Positions 37,242-45,737 of a DNA stretch of 64,000 nucleotides are shown piece after piece. The DNA lies in the NCBI GenBank assembly GCA_963753075.1, contig CAVWAR010000002.1:806001-870000 (forward strand). The letters are read 5' to 3'. The notes beneath the pieces are model-generated. The model worked only from the letters and a program-made list of their open reading frames with translations. It did not search any database and was not told where the DNA came from. The DNA comes from Prado023 sp963753075. GTDB lineage: Bacteria > Actinomycetota > Actinomycetes > S36-B12 > CAIYMF01. The translations under genes and the position numbers were made by a program. The stretch's first letter is position 1, and the number at the start of each line of letters is the position of its first letter.

Positions 37242-37457
37242 TCAGCGGGGGAGGGCCGACTCCCACCAGCCGGAGGGGGACATCGCAGGACGCATCAGCC
37301 GGGCAGGGGGCGCCCACTGCGATCCGTGGCCCTCGGGCTCCTCGGCTGCCTCGCCCCCGGACGCCGCTGAGAGGACGGCGACCAGCGCTGCGATCTCCTC
37401 GGACGTCGGGTCCCCGCGGACGATCCGCAGCGTCGGGGGTCGCTCCTCGGTGCTCAC
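37242..37457 (-). CDS. accE: Acyl-CoA carboxylase epsilon subunit
   Basis: A 71-residue small subunit found only with actinobacterial acyl-CoA carboxylases, where it stabilises the AccA3-AccD5 complex. It contains LRIVRGDPTSEEIAALVAVLSAA and a C-terminal Trp-containing tail (GWWESALPR), as in the family. The start is GTG at 37457, overlapping the accD stop as GTGA, which implies coupled synthesis with the beta subunit. Confidence 0.88.
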   Translation of the reverse strand: MSTEERPPTLRIVRGDPTSEEIAALVAVLSAASGGEAAEEPEGHGSQWAPPARLMRPAMSPSGWWESALPR

Positions 37458-39061
37458 AGTGGGATGTTCCCGTGCTTCTTCGGGGGCAGCGTCTCGCGCT
37501 TGTTGCGCAGGACGCGCAGGGCCTGGGTGACCTGCGCGCGGGTCTCGTGCGGCAGGATCACGCGGTCGATGTAGCCACGCTCCCCGGCCAGGTAGGGGTT
37601 GGCCAGCTGCAGGTTGTACTCGGCCTCGAGCTCGGCTCGGGTCGCGGCCGGGTCCTCAGCTGCGGCCAGCTCCTTGCGGTACAGGATGCTCACTGCGCCC
37701 TGGGCACCCATCACCGCGATCTGGCCGGTCGGCCAGGCGATGTTGACGTCACCGCCCAGGTGCTTGGAGCCCATGACGACGTAGGCGCCTCCGTAGGCCT
37801 TGCGGGTGATCACGGTGACCTTCGGGACGGTGGCCTCGACATAGGCGTAGATGAGCTTGGCTCCGCGCCGGATGATTCCGTCCCACTCCTGGGAGGTGCC
37901 GGGCAGGAAGCCGGGGACGTCGACGAAGGTGATCACCGGGATGTTGAACGCGTCGCAGGTGCGCACGAAACGTGCGGCCTTCTCCGAGGCATCGATGTCC
38001 AGCGTGCCGGCGAACTGCATCGGTTGGTTGGCCACGATCCCGACCGAGTGACCCTCGACCCGGCCGAACCCGCACACCATGTTCGGGGCGAACAGGGGCT
38101 GGACCTCGAGGAACTCCTCGTCGTCGAGCACCGCCTCGATCGCCCGGTGCATGTCGTAGGGCTGGTTCGGGGAGTCCGGGATGAGGGTGTCCAGCGCGAG
38201 GTCGATCTCGGTCGGCTCCAGGTCGGCCTCCTCGCCGAACACCGGGGGCCGCTCGAGGTTGTTCGCGGGCAGGTAGCTCAGCAGGGCGCGGACGTACTCC
38301 AGTGCATCGTGCTCGTCCTCGCCCATGTAGTGCGCGACTCCGGACTTGGTGTTGTGCGTGCGCGCACCACCCAGCTCCTCGAACGCGACGTCCTCACCGG
38401 TCACAGTCTTGATGACGTCCGGGCCGGTGATGAACATGTGCGAGGTCTTGTCGACCATGATGGTGAAGTCGGTGATGGCCGGGGAGTAGACCGCCCCACC
38501 GGCGCACGGGCCCATGATCAGCGAGATCTGGGGGATGACGCCCGAGGCGTGCACATTGCGCCGGAAGATCTCGCCGTAGATCGCCAGCGAGACCACACCC
38601 TCCTGGATGCGGGCCCCGCCGGAGTCGTTGATCCCGACGATCGGCCAGCCGTTGCGCAGGGCCAGGTCCATCACCTTGATGATCTTCTCGCCGAAGACCT
38701 CGCCGAGGGATCCACCGAACACCGTGAAGTCCTGGGCGAACACGCAGACCGAGCGGCCATTGATGGTCCCGTACCCGGTGACCACACCATCGCCGTAGGG
38801 CCGGTTGCGCTGGCCGCCGAAGTTGTGCGAACGGTGCTTGGCCAGCTCGTCGAGCTCGACGAAGGAACCGGGGTCGAGGAAGTGGCGCAGCCGCTCCCGA
38901 GCGGTCATCTTGCCCTTGGCGTGCTGCTTCTCGATGCGCGCGGCCTTGCCGGCAAGGACGGCCTCGTGCCGCCGATGCTCAAGGTCGGCGATCTTGCCGG
39001 AGGTCGTTGTCAGGTCGACATCCTCTGGCACCTTGCTGGGCTCAGGTGCGCTCGCGCTCAT
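37454..39061 (-). CDS. accD5: Acyl-CoA (propionyl/acetyl-CoA) carboxylase beta subunit
   Basis: A 535-residue carboxyltransferase that moves CO2 from biotin to acyl-CoA, making methylmalonyl- or malonyl-CoA. It has the N-terminal domain with DPGSFVELDELAKHR and RNRPYGDGVV, the crotonase-like oxyanion motifs (GGARIQEGVVSL, GPCAGGAVYSPA) and the C-terminal domain (VDVPGFLPGTSQE, TRKAYGGAYVVMGSKHLGGD). RBS CAGGAG precedes the ATG. It is the first gene of an accD-accE unit and diverges from the biotin ligase gene, which modifies its partner subunit. Confidence 0.95.
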   Translation of the reverse strand: MSASAPEPSKVPEDVDLTTTSGKIADLEHRRHEAVLAGKAARIEKQHAKGKMTARERLRHFLDPGSFVELDELAKHRSHNFGGQRNRPYGDGVVTGYGTINGRSVCVFAQDFTVFGGSLGEVFGEKIIKVMDLALRNGWPIVGINDSGGARIQEGVVSLAIYGEIFRRNVHASGVIPQISLIMGPCAGGAVYSPAITDFTIMVDKTSHMFITGPDVIKTVTGEDVAFEELGGARTHNTKSGVAHYMGEDEHDALEYVRALLSYLPANNLERPPVFGEEADLEPTEIDLALDTLIPDSPNQPYDMHRAIEAVLDDEEFLEVQPLFAPNMVCGFGRVEGHSVGIVANQPMQFAGTLDIDASEKAARFVRTCDAFNIPVITFVDVPGFLPGTSQEWDGIIRRGAKLIYAYVEATVPKVTVITRKAYGGAYVVMGSKHLGGDVNIAWPTGQIAVMGAQGAVSILYRKELAAAEDPAATRAELEAEYNLQLANPYLAGERGYIDRVILPHETRAQVTQALRVLRNKRETLPPKKHGNIPL

Positions 39062-39093
39062 CTCGTCCTCTCCTGCTGATGCTCTGCGTGAAG

Positions 39094-39100
39094 TACCTTA
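39094..39100. promoter_or_regulatory. Overlapping divergent -10 elements between accD5 and birA
   Basis: The heptamer TACCTTA serves both strands. TACCTT (39094-39099, plus) lies 6 nt before the birA GTG, and TAAGGT (39095-39100, minus) lies about 33 nt before the accD5 ATG. The two start signals cannot be separated physically, so the genes are probably coupled in transcription. Confidence 0.5.
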
Positions 39101-39105
39101 TCCCT

Positions 39106-40032
39106 GTGTCTGACACCAACTCGGGGCCGGTCGCCCCCACGCCAGCCTCGCTCGTCCCCGCCCCCGACGGTCGCCTGCGATCCTCCGGGGTCGCCTACGC
39201 CGACCAGTGGCCGGTCGACCTCGGCACGGCGGCCGTGATCAAGTCGATCCGCAAGGGTGGCGGGTCGTGGCGCAGCGTGACCGTCTTCTCGGAGATCGCC
39301 TCGACCAACACGGTCGGAGTGGCGCTGGCCTCTGCCGGGTGCCCGACCGGTGTTGTGCTCGTCACTGACCTGCAGACAGCCGGCCGGGGACGCCTGGATC
39401 GCGACTGGGAAGCCCCGGCGGGCACCTCAGCCATGTTCTCGGTCGTGCTGATCCCACACGGCCCGGAGCACGAATGGGGTGTGCTGCCGCTGCTGGCCGG
39501 AGTGGCGGTCGGTGAGGCCTTGGAGTTCGTCACCGGTATCCGGGCCTCCCTGAAGTGGCCGAACGACCTGGTGATCCGCGACGAGGATGCCCCCAGCGGA
39601 CGTGGCGGCAAGGTCGGCGGAATACTGGCTGAGCGCGACGCCGAGACCGGTGCGATCGTGCTGGGCGTCGGGATCAACGTGGACCTGGCCGAGCCCGACC
39701 TGCCCGTCCCCGGGGCCACGTCGCTGACGTTGGCGGGGGCGTCGCGACCGCGTAGGGCCAAGTTGATCGGGCGAGCCCTGTCACGCATCGAGCACTGGTT
39801 CACCGCGTGGGAGGCGGTCGGCACGGACGCCGCGTCGCTGGACCGACTCCTCGACTCCTACCGTGAGCGTTGCGTCTCCATCGATGCCCCACTGAGCGTG
39901 GCACGCCCGGGGGCCGAGGACCTGGTCGGCACAGGTGTCGGGATCAGCCCCAACGGCGCACTGCTCGTGGACTCCGAGGGCACGCAGGTGGCGGTCGTGG
40001 TGGGTGACGTCACGCACGCGGCGACCACGTGA
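39106..40032 (+). CDS. birA: Biotin--[acetyl-CoA carboxylase] ligase
   Basis: A 308-residue biotin protein ligase that attaches biotin to the BCCP domain of the carboxylase alpha subunit. Motifs are SEIASTNTVG, TDLQTAGRGRLDRDWEAP (biotinyl-AMP loop), LKWPNDLVI, KVGGILAE and GVGINVDL. There is no N-terminal helix-turn-helix, so it is the mono-functional class. The GTG at 39106 is favoured by a leaderless promoter; an in-frame ATG at 39079 would read through the promoter. The adenylate cyclase gene starts 1 nt after its stop. Confidence 0.93.
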   Translation: MSDTNSGPVAPTPASLVPAPDGRLRSSGVAYADQWPVDLGTAAVIKSIRKGGGSWRSVTVFSEIASTNTVGVALASAGCPTGVVLVTDLQTAGRGRLDRDWEAPAGTSAMFSVVLIPHGPEHEWGVLPLLAGVAVGEALEFVTGIRASLKWPNDLVIRDEDAPSGRGGKVGGILAERDAETGAIVLGVGINVDLAEPDLPVPGATSLTLAGASRPRRAKLIGRALSRIEHWFTAWEAVGTDAASLDRLLDSYRERCVSIDAPLSVARPGAEDLVGTGVGISPNGALLVDSEGTQVAVVVGDVTHAATT

Positions 40033-40033
40033 C

Positions 40034-41065
40034 GTGATCGACGAAGACGGGACCCCTTCCCTATCCCAAGAGCGGGCCATCGACTCGATCAGGGCGGTCG
40101 TCCTGGGCGACCCGCCGGTGTTCACCCGTGACGAGGTCGCCTCAGCCGCTGGACTGACCCTCGACCAGGCCCGGCCCTACTGGCGGGCGATGGGATTCGC
40201 CGACGTGGGCGAGGCGAGGGCCTTCACGGCGGCGGACGCCCAGGCGCTGAGGCTGCTGGCAGGGTGGGTGGACGCTGGGCTGCTCGATGAGCCCACCACG
40301 ATGGAGGTCGTCCGCAGTCTCGGACAGACCACCTCGCGGCTGGCCGACTGGCAGGTGCACACGCTGGCCCGGGTCCTGTCGGAGTCCGAGACCCCCGTGG
40401 ACCTCAACGAGGTGGCCCATGAGATGGCCGGGATCCTCCCCGGACTTGAGACGCTGCTGCTGCACGTGTGGCGCCGGCATCTGGCGGCCGCCATCGGCGC
40501 TGGGCTGGCCTTCGTGGGCGACGAGCCGCAGGGGCCGGCCGGCATGGGGGAGGCGACCGTCGGCTTCGCCGACATCGCGGGCTTCACCCGGCTGACCCGG
40601 GTGCTGCGCGATGACGAGCTGGCCCAGATGGTCCAGGCGTTCGAGACCGGTGCGGCAGACATCGTCGCCGCGCACGGGGCTCGGCTGGTCAAGACCCTCG
40701 GCGACGAGGTGATGTTCGTCGCCGAACGTGCCGATGACGCGTTGGCCATCGCCGAGGAGCTGCACGAGCTGTCTGTCGCGGGGCAGGAGCCGCTGGAACT
40801 GCGGATCGGGCTGGCAACGGGGCGCCTCGTGTCCCAGATGGGCGACTTCTACGGCGCCACCGTCAATCGGGCGAGCCGGCTGACGGCGATCGCCCGGCGG
40901 GGCAGCACCCTGATCGACCCGGCCACCGAACACGATCTGGCCGACCGCAGCCGCCATGTGCTGCGGCACCTGGCACCGCGGCCGGTGCGTGGGATGGGCC
41001 TGGTCCGGGCCACGAGCGTCTCGCGCCGCCGGACTCGCGACGCTGAGCGACCCGAACCGGCCTGA
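40034..41065 (+). CDS. Class III adenylate cyclase
   Basis: A 343-residue cytoplasmic cyclase making cAMP. The N-terminal half (about residues 1-160) is a helical regulatory domain with an HTH-like start (TRDEVASAAGLTLDQARPYW), resembling the pH- or lipid-responsive domain of Rv1264/Rv2212-type enzymes. The catalytic domain has the metal Asp180 (GFADIAGFTRL), adenine-specifying Lys220 and metal Asp224 (KTLGDEVMF), Asp271 (GDFYG) and the transition-state Asn278 and Arg282 (TVNRASRL). All key residues are intact. GTG start just after birA; no obvious RBS, so coupling to birA translation is likely. Confidence 0.9.
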   Translation: MIDEDGTPSLSQERAIDSIRAVVLGDPPVFTRDEVASAAGLTLDQARPYWRAMGFADVGEARAFTAADAQALRLLAGWVDAGLLDEPTTMEVVRSLGQTTSRLADWQVHTLARVLSESETPVDLNEVAHEMAGILPGLETLLLHVWRRHLAAAIGAGLAFVGDEPQGPAGMGEATVGFADIAGFTRLTRVLRDDELAQMVQAFETGAADIVAAHGARLVKTLGDEVMFVAERADDALAIAEELHELSVAGQEPLELRIGLATGRLVSQMGDFYGATVNRASRLTAIARRGSTLIDPATEHDLADRSRHVLRHLAPRPVRGMGLVRATSVSRRRTRDAERPEPA

Positions 41066-41080
41066 CTGTGCGTGTCCTGG

Positions 41081-41566
41081 TCAGGGGGTCCGCGTCGGGT
41101 CCGGCTCGGGGACCCCGGCCGGATCCTCGGTGGGGAAGACCCACGTCCGGTAGACCCAGAATCGGAACAACGTCCCGAGCCCGACGGCGATCACATTGCC
41201 GCTGATGTTGTCCGCCAGCTGGCTGTCCAGGCCCAGCAGGTAGTGGGTGAAGGCCAGACAGGCCCACGAGATGAGCAGTGCGACGGCGTTCGTGGCGAAG
41301 AACAGGGCCGTCTCACGTCCGTAGCCGGTGCGTGCGCGGTCGCGATAGGTCCAGTTCCGGTTGGCGACATAGGCGAAGCCGGTGGCCACGACCACGCTGA
41401 TCGTCTTGGCCGTCAGCGGGCTGTCGGCCAGGACCCCAGCACGCAGGATGTTGAAGAGGCCGACGTCGATCACGAACGCCAGGGCACCGACCGTGCCGAA
41501 CTTGGCGACCTCCGTGCCGAGGCGGCGAGCAGCACCGGCGACGCGGCCCTGCGTCTTCCCGCTCAT
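41081..41566 (-). CDS. GtrA-family membrane protein
   Basis: A 161-residue small membrane protein with four hydrophobic segments (VAKFGTVGALAFVIDVGLFNIL; ISVVVATGFAYVANRNWTY; ALFFATNAVALLISWACLAF; NVIAVGLGTLFRFWVYRTWVF). The NRNWT and RFWVYRTWVF patterns are typical of GtrA. Relatives help move lipid-linked sugars or act in arabinogalactan synthesis. The ATG at 41566 is preferred over 41602 because GGTGGAGG lies 5 nt upstream. It converges with the cyclase gene. Confidence 0.88.
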   Translation of the reverse strand: MSGKTQGRVAGAARRLGTEVAKFGTVGALAFVIDVGLFNILRAGVLADSPLTAKTISVVVATGFAYVANRNWTYRDRARTGYGRETALFFATNAVALLISWACLAFTHYLLGLDSQLADNISGNVIAVGLGTLFRFWVYRTWVFPTEDPAGVPEPDPTRTP

Positions 41567-41713
41567 CGTCGCCTCCACCGTCGGTGCCTGCGCATGTGAC
41601 ATGCGCGGGCTCTACCCGAAGTGGGGTCGGGCCACACCCGACCACACCTGTGAATTGTCGCACTGCCATCGCCTACGGTGGGAACTGAAGAACGCAGACG
41701 CCAGGAGACCCTC

Positions 41714-42871
41714 ATGACACTTTCCCTCTCCCCGGAGCACGACGAGCTGCGTGCAGTGGTCGCCCGTTTCGCCCACGACGAAGTGGCCCCCGTCATCTCC
41801 GACCACTACCGCCGTGGGGAGTTCCCCCTGGCCCTGGTGCGCCGGATGGGCGAGATGGGGCTCTTCGGCCTGCCCATTCCCGAGCAGTACGGCGGCATGG
41901 GTGGGGACTACGTGGCGCTGTGCGTTGCGATCGAGGAGCTCGCCCGGGTGGACTCGTCGATCGCGATCACCCTGGAGGCTGGGGTGTCGCTGGGTGCCAT
42001 GCCGATCCTGCGCTTCGGCACCGAGGAGCAGCGGGCCGCCTGGCTGCCCAAGATGGCCACCGGGGAGATGCTGGGCGCCTTCGGCCTGACCGAGTCGGGC
42101 AGCGGCTCGGATGCCGGCAGCGTGCGCACCACAGCGGTGGCCGACGGCGACGAGTGGGTCATCAACGGGTCCAAGTCCTTCATCACCAACTCGGGCACCG
42201 AGATCACCGGGCTGGTGACGGTGACTGCCCTGACCGGCACGCGGCCCGACGGGCGGCCCGAGATCTCGGCGGTCATCGTCCCCTCGGGCACACCGGGCTT
42301 CGAGGTGGCCCCGGGGTATGCCAAGGTCGGCTGGAACGCCTCGGACACCCATGAGCTGAGCTTCACCGATGTCCGGGTGCCGCTGGCCAACCTCGTCGGG
42401 GAGCGCGGGCGCGGCTACGCCCAGTTCCTGTCCATCCTGGCCGAGGGCCGGGTCGCGATCGCCGCTCTCGCTACGGGGCTGGCCCAGGGGTGCGTGGACG
42501 AATCGCTGGCCTATGCCGCGACCCGTGAGTCCTTCGGGCGACCGATCTCCACCCGGCAGGCGATCCAGTTCATGATCGCCGACATGGAGGTCCGGGCCCA
42601 CCTGTCGCGGTTGGCCTGGCGGCAGGCAGCGGCGTTGATGAGCTCGGGGCAGCCGTTCGCCCGCGAGGCGAGCATCGCCAAGCTGTACTCATCCGAGGCG
42701 GCGATGGACAACGCCCGCGCCGCGACGCAGGTGCACGGCGGGTACGGGTTCATGGTCGACTCGGCCGTGGGGCGCTTCTACCGTGACGCCAAGATCCTCG
42801 AGATCGGGGAGGGCACGTCCGAGGTCCAACGGATGCTCATCGCGCGCGACCTGGGCATACCGGTTGATTGA
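41714..42871 (+). CDS. Acyl-CoA dehydrogenase
   Basis: A 385-residue FAD enzyme that desaturates acyl-CoA at the alpha-beta bond. It has LPIPEQYGGMGGDY, the FAD/substrate motif GAFGLTESGSGSDAG, FITNSG, RESFGRPISTRQAIQ and the C-terminal VHGGYGF plus YRDAKILEIGEGTSEVQ with the catalytic Glu of short/medium-chain enzymes. Start at 41714 behind AGGAG. The upstream in-frame start at 41678 lacks an RBS. It stands alone between divergent gtrA and the epimerase gene. The second copy at 49975 is a paralogue. Confidence 0.92.
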   Translation: MTLSLSPEHDELRAVVARFAHDEVAPVISDHYRRGEFPLALVRRMGEMGLFGLPIPEQYGGMGGDYVALCVAIEELARVDSSIAITLEAGVSLGAMPILRFGTEEQRAAWLPKMATGEMLGAFGLTESGSGSDAGSVRTTAVADGDEWVINGSKSFITNSGTEITGLVTVTALTGTRPDGRPEISAVIVPSGTPGFEVAPGYAKVGWNASDTHELSFTDVRVPLANLVGERGRGYAQFLSILAEGRVAIAALATGLAQGCVDESLAYAATRESFGRPISTRQAIQFMIADMEVRAHLSRLAWRQAAALMSSGQPFAREASIAKLYSSEAAMDNARAATQVHGGYGFMVDSAVGRFYRDAKILEIGEGTSEVQRMLIARDLGIPVD

Positions 42872-42926
42872 CCCTGTCCGCCATGGGTGGGATGGCCCGG
42901 GGTGCACGTTGAGGCTCGTTGGGCAA

Positions 42927-42932
42927 TAGGCT
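42927..42932 (+). promoter_or_regulatory. Leaderless-type promoter of the aldose epimerase gene
   Basis: TAGGCT, a 7-nt spacer, then GTG at 42940. This supports GTG 42940 over the in-frame TTG at 42919. Confidence 0.5.
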
Positions 42933-42939
42933 GCCGGAC

Positions 42940-43911
42940 GTGTACGAGATCACCCAAGGACCGCACCCCGACTTCCCCGACCTGGAGATCGTCACGCTGC
43001 ACTCGCCGGCCAACGTCACGGCGACGTTCGTGCCGAAGGCGGGCATGGTGTGCTCCTCCATGACCCACGATGGCGAGGAGATGCTGGGCCAGCGCTATGG
43101 CCTCGCGGGCTATCTCGAGACCGGTCGGACCTTCGGCGTGCCGATTCTGGCACCGTGGGCGAACCGACTGGGCAAGATGGCCTACGCGGTCGTCCATGAG
43201 GGCGGTGGAGTCCGGCGCATCGACGTGAACCCCGAGACCCCGAACCTGCGCTTCGACCCCTACGGCCAGCCCATCCATGGCTTGCTGCGCGGCAGCAGCG
43301 ACTGGGACATCATGGAGGTCGGTGCCTCGTCCGAGGAAGCGTGGATCATGGCCCGGCTGGTGTTCGACCAGAAGCGGATCGACTTCGCAGCCTTCCCGTT
43401 CGAGCACCACATCGAGTTGAAGGTGACGCTGCGTGCCACCTCATTGACGTTCAGCACCGCGATCATCGCCACCGGTCAGGACGAGGTCCCGATCGCGTTC
43501 GGCTGGCACCCGTACCTGTCGATCCCCGGTCTCGAACGCAGCGAGTGGGACGTCTACATCCCGTTCACCCACCGGTGCCCATTGGACTCGACCAAGCTCC
43601 CCACCGGGACCCGCGAGGTCGTCGAGCCCATCGTCGGGAAGCTCGGCGACCGCCCGCTGGACGATCTCTACGCCGACGTCGCGAACGGGACCACCGCCTA
43701 CATCCAGGGCAACGGCCGACGGATGTCGATCCGGTTCGACCTGGGCTACGACTGGGCGATCCTCTACGGCCCACCCCATCGTGACCACATCTGCCTCGAA
43801 CCGATGACGGCGGCCAGCGACCCGTTCTCCGGCCAGGACCCGATGGAGGTCGTGCCCCGCGGGGGCATCTTCCGCGCGGCGTTCACGATCTCAGTCAACC
43901 GCACCAGCTGA
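42940..43911 (+). CDS. Aldose 1-epimerase family protein (GalM-like)
   Basis: A 323-residue beta-sandwich protein related to mutarotases, which interconvert anomers of hexoses. Conserved positions include the substrate Arg in LAPWANRLGK, PIHGLLR (His), FGWHPYLSIPG (His) and ICLEPMTAASDPF, where the Glu is the probable catalytic base. GTG start at 42940 with a leaderless promoter. No sugar-pathway genes adjoin it, so the substrate is unknown. D-hexose-6-phosphate mutarotase is an alternative. Confidence 0.82.
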   Translation: MYEITQGPHPDFPDLEIVTLHSPANVTATFVPKAGMVCSSMTHDGEEMLGQRYGLAGYLETGRTFGVPILAPWANRLGKMAYAVVHEGGGVRRIDVNPETPNLRFDPYGQPIHGLLRGSSDWDIMEVGASSEEAWIMARLVFDQKRIDFAAFPFEHHIELKVTLRATSLTFSTAIIATGQDEVPIAFGWHPYLSIPGLERSEWDVYIPFTHRCPLDSTKLPTGTREVVEPIVGKLGDRPLDDLYADVANGTTAYIQGNGRRMSIRFDLGYDWAILYGPPHRDHICLEPMTAASDPFSGQDPMEVVPRGGIFRAAFTISVNRTS

Positions 43912-43920
43912 CCACCGGTC

Positions 43921-44727
43921 TCAGGGTCGAGTGATCCCGATCGAGGGCCCGAGTTTCTCGGCGTGCGCGAGCACCTGGTCGCGCAGCGCCGTTGTGTGTT
44001 CCAGGGGGTGCGCCTGCGCCCCGGCGCTCTTGCTGAGCTTGGCGCCCCCAGCAGAGGTCACAAGGCCGTGGTGGCGCACGTCGGCCGTCTCGACGCCCGG
44101 GGCCGGCAGGGTGGCGGCAAGGTGCACCTGCAGTGCGGAGGACTCCAGCAGGTCGACCCCGCGCACGATCGTTGTGACGCCGAGGCCTTCGTCGGCCACG
44201 ACGGACCCGAGCTGGTAGGCGGGAAGTCCGTCACGACGCCAGAGCACGTGATCCCCGGGTGGCAGTGGCAGGCCCCTGGCAGCCCCCGCCGGGATCGAGA
44301 TCCGCAGCGCTGAGCGCCCGGACTCCAGCGGGAGGACCTGCTCCCGGCACCCTGCCGCGCACCGCCTCCCGGGTCCCAGCTCCGGCCGCGAGCAGGCGCA
44401 CACGAACACCTGATCGGTGCTGCTGGCCATCAGCTGGTCGCGGGCTGCCACGAACCGGTCCAGCTGCCGGGTCATCGACCACCTGGCATGGAAGTCCTGC
44501 GGACCTGAGGGGCCGTCGTCGACGGGAATCTCCAACCAGTCGAGGGTCCGGAACACATCGGTGAGGTAGGCCTCGCGGGTGCGGGCCACGTCGAAGTCAT
44601 CGATCCGCAGCAGCAGGCGTCCCCCGCAGCTCCGCACCAGCCAGTGGGTCAGGACCAGGTTCACGACGTTGCCCGCGTGCAGGTACCCGCTGGGGGTTGG
44701 GGCGAACCGAGTGACCAGCACGGTCAA
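43921..44727 (-). CDS. gluQ: Glutamyl-Q tRNA(Asp) synthetase-like protein
   Basis: A 268-residue GluRS catalytic-core paralogue lacking an anticodon-binding domain. It contains the HIGH-type PTPSGYLHAGNV, LRIDDFDVAR, a four-Cys zinc cluster (VCACSRPELGPGRRCAAGC), PAYQLGSVVADEGLGVT and the KMSKS-type KLSKSAG. Characterised relatives load glutamate on queuosine of tRNA-Asp. The TTG start at 44727 overlaps the exporter ATPase stop (TTGA); an in-frame GTG at 44721 is the alternative. It follows a polysaccharide exporter in one transcriptional unit, an odd pairing. Confidence 0.87.
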   Translation of the reverse strand: MTVLVTRFAPTPSGYLHAGNVVNLVLTHWLVRSCGGRLLLRIDDFDVARTREAYLTDVFRTLDWLEIPVDDGPSGPQDFHARWSMTRQLDRFVAARDQLMASSTDQVFVCACSRPELGPGRRCAAGCREQVLPLESGRSALRISIPAGAARGLPLPPGDHVLWRRDGLPAYQLGSVVADEGLGVTTIVRGVDLLESSALQVHLAATLPAPGVETADVRHHGLVTSAGGAKLSKSAGAQAHPLEHTTALRDQVLAHAEKLGPSIGITRP

Positions 44728-45737
44728 CTGGGCCGCTCTGGGCCCGGGGGATCGGTGGCCGGGCCGTTGTCGTCCGGCGCTGCAGGTCCCAGTGCCGGTG
44801 CGGGCGGGTCGATCTCGGTGCCGGCAGTGGCGACCCGGCGCTCGGCCTCGGCAGCTCGGGCTGCCTGGCGCTCGGCCTTGGTCAACCCGCTGCGTTGGCG
44901 GCGCCGCTTGGCCCTTCGCTGCCTGCGTTCCACGGCCTCCTGCTCTGGGTCGTACATCGACTCGTAGGCGTCGACGACCTCGTTGGCCTCGCCGTCCATG
45001 ACGACTTTGCCCTTCTCCAGCCAGATCGCGCGGTTGCAGGTCATCCGGACCACGCCGAGGGAGTGGGAGACGAGGAATACCGTTCCAGCCTCCTTGCGCA
45101 GCTCCATGATCCGCTTCTCGCTGCGGCGCCTGAACTCGGCATCCCCAGTGGCCAGCGCCTCGTCGATCATCAGGATCTCGTGGCTCGTGGAGGCCGCAAT
45201 CGCGAAGCGGAGTCGAGCGGCCATCCCTGAGGAGTAGGCGCGCATGGGGAGGCTGATGAACTCCCCGAGGTCGGCGAACTCCACGATCCAGTCGCGGCGC
45301 GCCTGAGCCTCCTCGCGGGTCAGGCCCATGGCCATGCCGCCCAGCAGGATGTTGTCCTCGCCGGGCAGGTCGCGCATCAGAGCGGCGTTGACTCCCAGCA
45401 GGGTCGGCCTGCCGGCCGTGAAGACGTGGCCCTCCTCAGCCGGGAGCAGCCCGGCGATGGCCCGCAGCAGCGTGGACTTGCCGGACCCGTTCCGGCCGAT
45501 CAAGCCGATCGCGTCCCCCTCCCAGGCCACCATCGAGACTCCGCGAACGGCATGGACCTTCTTGGTCACAAGGTTCTTGTTCCGGCCCCGGAGGCGTCGG
45601 CGCGGGGGCGGTGCCCCGGGCGTGGCCCGTCGTCGTCCCAGGACCCGGTAGACGACGTGGAGGTCGTCACAGATCACTGTGGGTGCCGCTGCGGGTGCCT
45701 GTGCCTCCGAGGCCGGGTCCTCGGGATCCTCAGCCAC
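44724..45737 (-). CDS. Polysaccharide/teichoic-acid ABC exporter ATP-binding protein
   Basis: A 337-residue ATPase of the Wzt/TagH class. It has Walker A GRNGSGKST, the signature YSSGMAARLRFA (a degenerate signature typical of this class), Walker B ILMIDEALATGD and the switch LVSHSLGVV. The C terminus has a strongly charged tail (RRQRRAKRRR, KAERQAARAAEAERR) ending in a Pro/Ala-rich stretch instead of a glycan-binding domain. GTG at 45737 is chosen because it overlaps the permease stop by 8 nt. A longer frame to 45779 lies inside the permease gene. Confidence 0.9.
   Translation of the reverse strand: MAEDPEDPASEAQAPAAAPTVICDDLHVVYRVLGRRRATPGAPPPRRRLRGRNKNLVTKKVHAVRGVSMVAWEGDAIGLIGRNGSGKSTLLRAIAGLLPAEEGHVFTAGRPTLLGVNAALMRDLPGEDNILLGGMAMGLTREEAQARRDWIVEFADLGEFISLPMRAYSSGMAARLRFAIAASTSHEILMIDEALATGDAEFRRRSEKRIMELRKEAGTVFLVSHSLGVVRMTCNRAIWLEKGKVVMDGEANEVVDAYESMYDPEQEAVERRQRRAKRRRQRSGLTKAERQAARAAEAERRVATAGTEIDPPAPALGPAAPDDNGPATDPPGPERPS

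Noticed and set aside
35023..37530. 835-codon plus-strand frame opposite maf and the glycosyltransferase-like gene
   Set aside because: Composition is Gly/Arg/Asp-rich and the minus strand has a clear Maf protein, a leaderless promoter and a coherent second frame.
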